From contig NC_065557.1 in assembly GCF_022605725.1 (NCBI RefSeq), forward strand, positions 22,385,256 through 22,449,255: a DNA stretch of 64,000 bases, given 5' to 3'. Shown here piece by piece: positions 22,761-32,952 of the stretch (the stretch's first letter is position 1; each line of letters begins with the position of its first letter). The position numbers and the translations under genes were made by a program. The notes beneath the pieces are model-generated. The model saw nothing but the letters and a program-made list of their open reading frames with translations. It was not told the origin of the DNA and did not search any database. This DNA is from Anthonomus grandis grandis. Lineage: Eukaryota; Arthropoda; Insecta; Coleoptera; Curculionidae.

Positions 22761-23856
22761 ATTTGTTTCGGCATAGTAACGACAATTTTGAATATTCAGT
22801 TTTGTATCCGCGCTTACCGATGGTTGTTTTTTTTGTCTAGAGATACTTTTTATATGTTCGTGAGTGCTGAATTGTATCGCACAATTTTAAATTGTACATA
22901 AGGATTACAGACGGCAGCACAGAATTATTGGAGGCTGGATGTCCGTAAGTTAGGATTTAATGTAAGTCACAGTCTGTATATTAAAAAGATTAAAAGAAAA
23001 CCATATAGGCGCCACTTAGTTTTACTAAAACGAAGAAAACTTCTAACCTGATTATTTTAATTAATTTATAGAGAGTTTGGACTATGCTAGGGCAATAGTT
23101 TCCAACATCAACTTATTTTATTCCCATAAACTCTATCTTCACTTTATACACTTTAAAGATTAAAAATTAAATCTCTGTTGAGGTAAAATGTAATCAATAA
23201 TTATTCTTTATAAAATAGAAATATGAAATGTTAAGTTAAAAATCAAGTTAAGTATATCTTAACTTAAATTATAACTTATGGTTTTAAGTGATTTACTCCA
23301 ATTATAGTTAAATAAAGAAAAAAACGAATTATCTTCTACAGGAAAAGTTCATGAACCTTATTTGGTGGGTTTAGTATTATCAAAAATTTAAAATATATCC
23401 AAACAAATTTTCAATGTAGCTTAATAAATCGTATGGATAATCATATTCGATAGTGTGTTTCTGTTGAGCGAGGTGAGAAAAACGGGAATACACAACCCAA
23501 GGTTCTTACCCATTATGCTCAATCCACAATGACAACAAACTTTACTAAAAATTAACAATGATTAAAAAAACAATTAATGGAATGCTGGGCAGTATGACTA
23601 AGCTGTGTTTACTATGAAGTGGTGCTCATAATCTCCACAGTTGGTGATTGGAAAACCGGACTGTTTTCGTATCACTTGATACATCACTGAGTTTTAAACC
23701 ATTACACCCTCAAGGCAGTGGTTAGGTTTAGAAGCAATATTAGAAAAAAGAAAACCCTGAAACAAGTTTCCAATTACACCCAAAAAAAAACAAACGTGAT
23801 ACCATGCATGGAAAATCTGAAAGGAATGAGCAATAAAAATGTATTTTAGTTATATA
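22761..23856. other. AT-rich sequence, nothing recognised
   Basis: No gene supported. The stretch 23440-23760 is slightly richer in GC but I could not assign it. Confidence 0.4.
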
Positions 23857-25290
23857 CCGGGTGCTATAATAAAAAAAGAGAAACACTTAATAACTAATTT
23901 AATCTTTATGATAAACAAATGAAATTTGGTATATCAATGGAATTATTATAAGAGCATCTTTTGACATATTCAGTTGTTTTTCGGCACTTCCAGTTTAACC
24001 GGAAGTAACACTAACTTTCTTATTTAAAATGGAACACTTGGTATATTATTACGTACTTCGATAGAAAATAATATTCTGAGAATAATGATACTGCATTTGC
24101 TACTTTTTGTTTTATACTCATACAAAAAAAATCATTTTGCTTAATTTTAAAATAAGGTGCTATGAATGTGTTGAAAGTTTTAATGTGTATTCAAGTAATC
24201 ATGGAAAAATAGTTTTCATTATATTTTATGACTTAGATTTTTAACACGCCTATTTAAAGTGTCACAACCATTAATTTTGGCATTTAGAACAACCACTTTT
24301 GAAATGCTTTGTCCCGATAATTTGATATGATTATTTTTTAAATCGGTTGATAAATAAACCCATAAGAAGAAAAAACTAGATCGGATAAATAAACGCATTT
24401 AATTAATAAAAATAGCATAGAAGGCTTTAATTTCTTGAATAGGAGACTACGTTTTGATGCTTTCTTCAATTAACATAATATATAACATCGTGTCAAGCCC
24501 AATTATCATTTGTTATTTAGATAAAATTGCCGCGGTTTTTTGAAAGAATTTTAGTGTTTACTAATACTTGAAATATTTCCCAAGGAAGAAAAAGTTGACA
24601 TGCGGTATGGTATATTCTTGCGGATACGTACTTTCATTAGATAGAAAGGTAGTCATTTCGAACAATCTATGTAGAAAGTTTTATATTATTAAGACTAAAT
24701 ATAATAATATGATGTTTGAAAAAATGTGTTATCTCAGTTGAAAAAAAAATAAGCAGACGTGTCATATTTCATTTTTTTGATTTAGTTCTTTTCTTATCAT
24801 GAGCTTATTTATTATTAACTATTCTATAATTGTATAAAATTATTAGAAAAAATCTGTATTCAAAAGTGGTGTTCCCAACAACGTGCTATTGAAAAAATAA
24901 AGTAAAGGCCAAAAATAAAAGTTTGAAAATGTTAAATAGACGTGTAAAAGATTCAAGTAATAAAATACCAAAAATATTATTTTTCCGTAATTACTTAATA
25001 AATAAAACTTTGAACGCATTTATGATCCTATTTTGAAATTTAAGAAATAATTTTTTCTATGAGTATGAAACAAAAAGTAGCAAATGCGGTATCGTTATTC
25101 TCAGAATATTATTTTCTATCAAAATACGTAATAATATACTTGATGTCCCGTTTAAAATAAAAAACTTAGTGTCACTTCCTGGTAAACTGGAAGTGATGGA
25201 AAACAATAGAATATGTTAAAAGATGCTCTAATAACTATTCTATCGATTTACTAAATTTCATTTAGTTATTTTAAAAAGTCGAAATCTGTA
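23857..25290. mobile_element. Long-inverted-repeat (foldback-like) element, about 1.4 kb
   Basis: The left arm (about 23900-24310) and right arm (about 24860-25285) are diverged inverted copies of each other. Paired words include AAGAGCATCTTTTGACATAT near 23955 with its complement near 25212, TACTTTTTGTTTYATACTCA near 24100 with its complement near 25060, and ACCACTTTTGAA near 24293 with TTCAAAAGTGGT near 24861. The centre (about 550 bp) is non-coding. A TATACCGGGTG word at the left edge resembles mariner-type ends. It is most likely a non-autonomous DNA transposon. Precise ends and target duplication were not established. Confidence 0.65.
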
Positions 25291-25355
25291 TTATGATTTA
25301 TTTCAGTAATTAATGGAGCATGAGCCTTTTTTATTTCAATAAAAAATTAATTATA

Positions 25356-25500
25356 TCCTAACTGCTAATACCTCAATTTTACTCAAATAACTTTGAATCA
25401 GCGAAGGCAAATCAGGATGAGTTTCTCGAAATAGCGCCACAACTTCATTGTGAGTTCGCATCCGGTTTCCAAACCCAAAGTCATTACGATTAGAACAAAA
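25356..25500 (-). pseudogene. DD41D-like transposase, N-terminal fragment
   Basis: The minus strand reads GFGNRMRTHNEVVALFRETH, PDLPSLIQSYLSKIE, aligning with the HTH of the DD41D transposases (GYEDRVPTQKEVSKLFNAKY and onward to QSTVSRIE in the 44 kb copy). It is on the same strand as the C-terminal piece at 22395-22760 and on its N-terminal side, so both may derive from one gene separated by about 2.6 kb. Confidence 0.5.
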
Positions 25501-25699
25501 ATAAAGTGGGTGACATGTCATATTCATTTAAAAAATCTAGCTGTTCGTCTAGTTTGTAAAACCAGATAATGTGTTTAATGCTGGGGCACGCGGCTCTGCA
25601 CAACAGAGACCAAAAGTTCTTTAGGGTAGTTGCATTCTCACCTTGTTTATTCCTTACACATGCGTGGGTACTAATACGTTTCATAAACGTAGGTTACTC

Positions 25700-27039
25700 T
25701 AATTAATATTCATAGAATATGTAATATGATAACAGTGATTTACAAACGCTTATTAATTACAACAAAATAATCATAACATAAATTTCGAAATGATTTTACG
25801 GAACCAAATTTGAAATTTATAGTAATCAAAAGATTTTAATTCATAAAGTTTTATTGATTAAAGTACATTAAACGAATATGAATTAAATGAATAATAGTTT
25901 GAAAATTTAATAACTTAAATTTTGTTATGATTTTTATTTGAGGTAATTAATGATTAATTGTCCGACCTTCTACTACTGTAACAAAAACTCTTTGTAATTA
26001 AAAATTACTTTCTACTTTTTAGTTCGATTGGCAACAAAAGCGTGTTTTTTTAGTTTTTTTTTTAAATTCTAGACTATTTATTTTATATTATAGCCATTAT
26101 TTATTATATAATTTTATTGAAAGTAAAGCAGTCGTATATTTTATTTTATTTTCTAGTATTATTTTATTGACCAGTGGACAAAAAAATTAAAAAACCAACT
26201 AGAATGACTAGCTGTTTTTGGATATAATTTCTATAATCGAAAACATCCGAACATCGAAGTTTTTAAGTAGTTATTACTTAAAAAACCTTAAAACTGTAAA
26301 CATTGTAACTTCTTCTATAAGGTACTGCTTCAGGTTCTTTAAGTTTTAGTAGTTGCAAGAAATATAACCTATATATTATTATATAACGTGGATTTGATTA
26401 TCTTATAGACGTGTCTTGTTTTCATTTTATAAAAAATAACTCGCCTTTAACGACCAAGTATAACATAAAGCACAATCCCTTTCTCCCGTACCTGCTAGCA
26501 TTCTTATGGGTCATTCTTTATGCGGAAGAGTAGAAAATAGCTTGTACAAGCTAAGAAGCTTAAATAGCCAGAAAATTAAATTTTAAAGTATGTTTTCCGG
26601 TTTGGTGTGTTTTAAGAGATTTATGAAACATCTTCTATTGAAATCCAGAATTAATCATTATATTTTTTTAAGTAGTTTAGAAAACAGATCCAAAAAATCT
26701 TATCAATAAAGTATATGAAATAAAGACAGGCTAAAGTAACATTTGTTGAAAAAATACATTTGTTTTTAGAGTAAGGGAAAGTGTTAAAAGCGAAAGCTCA
26801 AGACAAAGAATCTGAAATTGGCTATAAAAAATTTAAAATGGTACTACTGGTTTTCTTAAACTAATAACATCATCCCATGCTACATAATAATTACTGTTTT
26901 ATTCCTTCTAGACCACTTTATTTAATCTAATCTTATACTTTTAAATTTCAATATGGGAGAGATTCCATTTTAATAAATAACTTATATGATTCTAAAACTC
27001 CAGACTGAAGTAAAGAAATATATTTTAAATTTCACACCT
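25700..27039. other. AT-rich sequence, nothing recognised
   Basis: No gene or clear repeat seen. Confidence 0.4.
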
Positions 27040-27320
27040 ATTAATAAAAATTCTATTGAAGAAAAGCTCTTTGAAAAATTAATTTATGAATACATTTTTA
27101 CTTTGTCTACAAATATATAATAAGTTTTATCAGGAAAGATCTATTGATACCAATCTTTTAACATTTACTAAATATCTTCATCAAAATGAATGACCCGATA
27201 CAGGCTGATACACTAATTTCAGCAAAGAATTTGACACAATAACTCATAAAATATTGCTAGCTTGACTGGCTGAAGTCGGTGTGGTTGGCCATCTCCTGAA
27301 ATGGAAATATTTTACTTTTA
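27040..27320 (+). pseudogene. Non-LTR reverse transcriptase fragment
   Basis: Read across frameshifts: KLFEKLIYEYIFTLSTN, then QERSIDTNLLTFTKYLHQNE, then YTNFSKEFDTITHKILLA (RT motif A region) and LAEVGVVGHLLKW. This is the central part of a Jockey/RTE-like reverse transcriptase, badly decayed. It ends about 170 bp before the Ginger2 element. Confidence 0.65.
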
Positions 27321-27966
27321 CAGATGATTTCAAAATTTACAATAAAGTTCACAGTACTGTATTAATTTAAATTGTATTAAAAACACGACAAGCTATGTTA
27401 TAGCTTTTAGAAACAAAAATCTATCTAACCTGAATTATAAAATACACAATGTTCATCCTTTAAGACATTTTTTAATGTTTGGCATGTATATGTCGCAGCG
27501 TTCTACTGTAATCGGTCATTACATGAAAAGTCTGGCCTTTTCATGAAACGCTGCCAAATGCTGAAACAGATAACTATTACGCCGAAAGACTATAAATTTT
27601 AGACGTTACGTGTAACGTTAGCGTGCTTCGGCCGCTTGATGAAAACGAGCAAAATTACGTTAGGTGTCCAACTGTATTGGACGTTTCATGTAACGCTTCG
27701 AATCTACTTTGCACTTGCTGAATCAACATCAACGAAATAACACACATACTAACCTCAAAATAAATTTTATTACAAAAATAAATCAATAGAGGCTAGCTAC
27801 AGTTCGAGAGCAAAAATATAAAAGAAAGTAAAACACGCATATATTAATCAAAGTAAACAAATGATAAGTTACTTATTAAAACACGGCAAGCTATTATGGC
27901 ACCGACTGTTACAAAGTACGCTATTTTTTTTACAGATACACTTATTTTTAGTACACTGTTGCTTGC

Positions 27967-28125
27967 TGGGTTTACACCACGAACTTAAAAATATACCTGG
28001 ACTGCCAATTCAATGAAAGGTAAATGACCACTACTAGAGGGCCGCCATTTTGCGTGATTGTGTCCTTTCAATGTTGGTCATTCTGACAAATTTTAATTGT
28101 GCCAACTGTAGAGAAACAAAACAAT
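27967..28125 (+). repeat. Inverted duplicate of the Ginger2 gene 3' tail
   Basis: This stretch repeats, in opposite orientation, about 150 bp at 28845-28996. The shared words include CCACGAACTTAAAAATATAC and TGACCACT, GGCCGCCATTTT, TTGTGTCCTTT and TGTTGGTCA. It forms an internal inverted repeat about 0.7 kb apart within the element. Confidence 0.75.
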
Positions 28126-28879
28126 TAAAGTTTTTGAGAGGTTATGTTTACAAAAATACAAAACAGAAAGTTACATATAGGTAAGAATTTAAGATAGTTG
28201 CGTTGGATCTATGATTTTTCTGGTTCTTCTTTAAGAATTTCATTAAAATTTATGAAAGAAAGTAATCCTCACGTAAAATGAGACAAAGTTTCAATCAACT
28301 TGGATAGCGTAGCAATAGATGCGTACACTTTAAAATATTTGTTTTATCATTCTGATAATCTCGAATCTTATAAATCCTAATACCATGAAAATCATGATAT
28401 TCATTTAAATTTTTGCTTGTATTTACTTAATAAATTCAGTTAAAAACACTTATTTTCTTTCTATTTTTACTATTACAAGTTTTACTTTCCTTCCATGTAC
28501 AGTGTTTCCACATTAATAGGTAAAACCATATATAAGAATAAAAATATAGATGATTTTATGAGGGTTTGTAATTATAAAGGGTTTATATAGAAAAAATATA
28601 TTATTCTGTCAATAACTATATTATTCTATTATAAACAACACAGACGGACAATTCACAATAATTCGGTTTTGAGAAACTGAATCAAATATTTAAATCATTA
28701 TTCATGTATTAAATAAGGAGAAAGATACATCGACTGTTCCAGACGATATACCCAAGCCTCGTTTATAAATCGTCAAAAACTAGGCAATCCGCTATACTCA
28801 CACGTTAAATGTCAACTTCATCACCGTTATTTAATATATTTTTTGTTGGCAACACTAAAAATGTTCAGAGTGACCAACA

Positions 28880-31237
28880 TCAAAAGGACACAACCACTAT
28901 AAAAATGGCGGCCACCATGCAGTGGTCATTTTTGGGTATCGTGGCCATATGCATTAGCAGTCCAGGTATATTTTTAAGTTCGTGGTTTACACGAACATTT
29001 GAGAAAGCCTGACCACCTGATCCTAATGACACAGCCTCTCTTAAGGTCAGTGATTTTTCCAAGGGGATTTCCTCTTTATTAAGAAATGCTGAATCCGCCA
29101 CATTGAGACTTTCAGCACCAAACCCATCCCTTTATAATACCGTCTTTACCTGCAACCTGATTTACATCATTTTTCTGATCTATTATTAAACAAATCATAT
29201 TCCTGGAATCTCCTGGAACTCTGTCGACTTTAGGAATATTTAACAACACACAATCACTTACATTGAAAGTCGGCAATTTTTTTGCCGAATTGCTCAACAT
29301 ATTTTTGACTGCTTCTTCAGTTTTATTTCTAGCTTCGTCGCGTTCCTCAGAGATGTTTTTGCTAGCGGAACATAAATTGCACAGTACTGAAGATCCTTGT
29401 TGACAAACTTCAGTAATATTAACAACACGTAAACAATTTTCGCAAATTACTTCTTCAGGTCTTTTTTCCTCCGAGCAAGACACAATGTCGGTATCTTCAT
29501 CAGCGAGACTTTCATGTGCATCCGATATTTCGACAACTGAATCTTTTTTGTTATTTATAATTTTCATAAGCTCTTCTTCGGAAGTTAATGTTTTTGCAAG
29601 CGCTGAGGAGATGTTACTAGAAAATAGACCAACTTTAGGTTCCCAGCCTAAAAGTGCCTTATACGGAGACCGTCCTATTGTTCTGTGAAATGAGATATTC
29701 TTTTGCCATTGCACAAACTGAAGCCCTACCGACCATCTTTTGCTATTCGTGTCAGACATCCAAGCTGGAAGCAACTTCCTCGGCACGTTTGGTTTCCATT
29801 GGTCGTAAGAACACGAATTTTGTAGCATGATATTGATAATTCATTATCCAATTGAATTGCTTGTCGGGAAGCGATTGAAAATCTATCAGGTCGACCTGCC
29901 CTCTTTCATTAAAATCTTTGCTTACAATGGGACGTACTACAATTTTTTGTCTGCCATGTTTCTTTTCATTACAGCTTTTGCAACATTGAACAAAACACTC
30001 TATGGCCGAACGTGGGATACTCAATTTATTTTTGAGAGCTACGTCCATTTTAACGCGACCACCGTGCCCTGTTTTGTTGATATGATAATCACATAATTTC
30101 TCAAGTAAATCTTCGTACGCCACTACAAACTCGATTTCATCCTCGCTTTTATGTTTCTTTATTAAATGTGATTGGTCAGAAATGGTCATAACATCATATG
30201 TCTGCAGCAAAAAGTATTCGCGCCTTTCTTTTCTTCCTCTAAAACAGAAACCTATTTTAGAAAAAATAAAGAAACAAATTTCAAATAATTAAAATTTTCT
30301 TGTGCCTCGCTATTATAGAACCCCCTGTGTAGCTAAGAATAATTTCCTGCGAAAGTACAATGCTTCCCATAAAACTTTTCTAGTAAACATTTTTTCTTAA
30401 AAGCTAACTTTGCCACACAAATGGGCCATCCTGTCTACCTAACATTATACAGGTTGCCCCAATAATCCGTGGACATAGAACTGCCACGTATTTTTGGAGT
30501 TAAAATAAGTCGATTGGAAATAATTTACCTCTATACAAAAGTGCTTCGTTTGTCCGTTAGAAGGCATCAAAGTTTAACAATAAAAATACAGTTTGATATT
30601 TTTTTATATAAAACAAAATCTAATTGCATAGAAAGTAGCCCCTTATTACTGCTATCAACTGTACTGTAAGTTTCATCAAAATCGGAGAAATTGATTTTGA
30701 CTAATCAACAAAAAACGATTTTTTTATAAAAATTTTAACACCCTGTATCTCGAAAACTAAGCTCTAAAACACAAATGAAGCACTTTTGTATAGAGGTAAA
30801 TTGTCTTCAATCGACTTATTTTAATTTCAAAAATACGTATTAGTTCGATGTCTACGGAATATTAGGACACCCTGTATATCTAAATATTGTTATCCAAACT
30901 ACACAAGTGTATAAAATTTCAATGATAGGTTAGCAGGTAGTACCTACTAACAGTGGCGTTATGTTTTTGTAATAGCATGAATTAATTCACAGTGTACACT
31001 GTACAAATCACGAGTCCACGAAGAACCTGGGAAATCCCGGATATAAACCTAACCTTAACAATCTATAAGAATGAGATAAGTACTTACGGTTTCTGCTTAG
31101 CTGCTACAATTTCCTGTATAACTGTTTCAATTTTGTGCTTTGTAAGGCTTTCGTAGAGGTTTCTGGGAATAAAACTCTTCTAATTTCTTGTAGAATTGCG
31201 TTTGTTGTGTCACAATAACACTCTCGGCCGTCGTCAT
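28880..31237 (-). pseudogene. Ginger2-type integrase/transposase (KRBA2-like), two exons, core deleted
   Basis: Exon 1 (31237-31088) starts at the TIR edge with MTTAESVIVTQQTQFYKKLE and, after a frameshift, TVIQEIVAAKQK to a GTAAGT donor. Exon 2 opens at 30238 after a TTTTAG acceptor with RKERREYFLLQTYDVMTI. An HHCC zinc domain (HINKTGHGGR and, 28 residues on, CCKSC) leads to the integrase core with the first catalytic Asp in ERGQVDLIDFQ. Near 29780, about 60 residues are missing, including the SDNGREF and VERAN motifs that hold the second Asp and the Glu. The frame then resumes with WMSDTNSKRWSVGLQFVQW, ISFHRTIGRSPYKALLGWEP and a domain with DCVLLNIPKVDRVPGDSRN. The tail to 28880 has SLREAVSLGSGGQAF, the start of a decayed Cys-rich region. 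Catalytically dead. Confidence 0.85.
30450..30874. mobile_element. Mariner-type MITE in the Ginger2 intron
   Basis: Inverted repeats of about 105 bp (left about 30450-30555, right about 30770-30874) begin CAGGTTGCCCC and CAGGGTGTCC, with TA on both sides (30448-30449, 30875-30876). They share words such as CGATTG, ATTTACCTCTATACAAAAGT and GCTTC. There is no coding capacity. TA flanks and CAGG ends fit a non-autonomous Tc1/mariner element. It lies between exons 1 and 2 of the integrase gene. Confidence 0.8.
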
Positions 31238-31544
31238 TTTGAGGTTAGTATGTGTGTTATTTCGTTGATATTTATTCAGCAAGCTCAAAGTAGATTCGAA
31301 GCGGTACATGAAACGTCCAATACAGTCGGACACCTAACGTAATTTTGCTCGTTTTTATCAAGCGGCCAAAGCACGCTGACGTTACACGTAACGTCTAAAA
31401 TTTATAGTCTTTCGGCGTAACAGTTATTTGTTTCAGTGTATGGCAGCGTTTCATAAAAAGTCTGGCCTTTTCATGAAAGGCCTTTTCTGAAAAGGCCAGA
31501 CTTTTCATGTAATGACCGATTACAGTAGAAGGCTGCGACATATA

Positions 31545-32765
31545 TAAACCTTGCTGCAAACCATAAGCGAGGTGTTTGAGTTCACCATCACTCGCATGTC
31601 AAATCGATTTACTAATGTTTTATATAATATATATACACTGAATATGATATATAATAATTCACTGAACGTTTTTTATTGTATAGTATTTTGTAACAGCTTA
31701 AAAATGTATTTCTTAAAATTTTGCTTTATTTGCTGTGTAATAATGACTAACTTAACCGTTCTGTGTATAATATTTTTATTTGTTAAATTGTGACGTACGT
31801 TTGGATAAATTTGTTTATTTAAAATTATTTTTGCCACCATATTTTATATGTTGACCCCTTTAGGAAGAGAGCTTTTGTTATTTTTGTTTTTTAATATTTA
31901 TTTTGAGTCGTAAGACTGATGATGGCTATTTGTTAGCCGAAAGCGCTTTGCTATTAAAAAAATATATACACGTTTTAAAAATCGCTTCTTGAATTTTATT
32001 ATTGTCACTATTTAACTACGCGTACACAGTCACTCTTGTAAGCTATATGGAGTCTAGTTGTGGAACTGATATTGATCACTTAGAAAGCATAGAACATATA
32101 TTTTAATTTTTTCTTAGTTTTTAGCATCTTAGCGTGGCTTGTAAATTTTAATAATCTTATGATGTCTGATAGGTAGCTATATAACAGATATAAATTTTTT
32201 GCATAAAATTATTAAGTTTATTAAGTCTATCTGTTTTATCCCATTTAAAGTTTAATTATTAGGCTTACCTAATATTTAGTGAATTACCTTTTCCACTAAA
32301 AAAACAAATTGTTTCCAAAATTCTTCTTTATAGAAAATAATAAAAATTAATCTAGTAATAAACTAAAATTATACAACCTTGGATTTATTTGGCTCATCTT
32401 TTACTATCTCATGTATTTCTTATAATGAATTTAATCTTTAGTTTTTTAGTAAATTTATATAATATTGATTATTCTATTATTTATAAGAAGTATTCAAATA
32501 TTATGCAAAATATGATGTGAATATTAATATATAAAATATATTATATAATATATTAATATATATAAATAAATGGACTAAAGAGGGTTAGCCAGTTTTTAGT
32601 TCTTTAAAAAATGAGTTAAAAGTAATTCCTATCGATCGATATATTTCATAATATTCGATCGATGATATCTCAGATACAACAAATGACCGGCCGGTACGTA
32701 TTCTGCACACCATCCCTAAAAATATTGAGAATCTTCTTACCAAATTCACTACCTTCTCATTAGGT
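31545..32765. other. AT-rich sequence with a possible Penelope-like tail
   Basis: No gene supported. The only structured site is the hammerhead-like motif at 31916-31942. An AT-palindromic block lies near 32520-32570. Confidence 0.4.
31916..31942 (+). ncRNA. Hammerhead-ribozyme-like core motif
   Basis: CTGATGA at 31916-31922 is followed by a 5-bp stem (GGCTA 31924-31928, TAGCC 31934-31938) with a 5-nt loop and then GAAA at 31939-31942. That is the conserved core and helix II of a hammerhead ribozyme. Penelope-like retroelements often carry such motifs near their ends. I could not build convincing helices I and III around it here: AAGCGCTTT after the GAAA is self-complementary, but no matching cleavage-site strand is evident. 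It may be a relic or chance. Confidence 0.35.
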
Positions 32766-32952
32766 TATAAAAGGGACAGCTTGGCCAAACTAAACTTAGT
32801 TTCGTTGACTGGCAGGAGCCTCGAAAAGGAAAATGGAGGTGTATTTTACCTATACCTACTTCTTTAAGGTATTTAATACAGCGAACTATAAGACCTTACT
32901 TAACAAATGTCTTTTTTATTTTCGCATATCGGGTTCACTGTTATACTGCTGA
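32766..32952 (+). promoter_or_regulatory. TATA-type core promoter with short downstream ORF
   Basis: TATAAAAG at 32766-32773 lies about 30 bp before a TTAGTTTCGTTG initiator-like stretch. An ATG at 32833 opens a 39-codon frame (MEVYFTYTYFFKVFN...) closed by TGA at 32950-32952. A donor-like AAG|GTATTT occurs after codon 12, so this could be a short first exon. No downstream exon was identified. It could also be the promoter of an unrecognised element. Confidence 0.25.

Larger units (their letters stand above)
27491..31540 (-). mobile_element. Ginger2-like DNA transposon with long TIRs
   Basis: Long terminal inverted repeats (27491-27761 and 31236-31540), starting TGTCGCAGC, are flanked by TATA on both sides (27487-27490 and 31541-31544). 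A 4-bp target duplication and ends starting TGT fit the Ginger group of cut-and-paste elements. The right TIR is longer because it contains an extra snap-back copy of the word AAAAGTCTGGCCTTTTCA. Inside is a minus-strand gene with a retrovirus/Gypsy-type integrase domain and a KRBA2-like organisation, characteristic of Ginger2. A MITE sits in its intron. Confidence 0.85.

Noticed and set aside
32520..32570. AT-rich palindrome as a meaningful hairpin
   Set aside because: It is made of TATATAAT-type words that pair trivially in AT-rich DNA.
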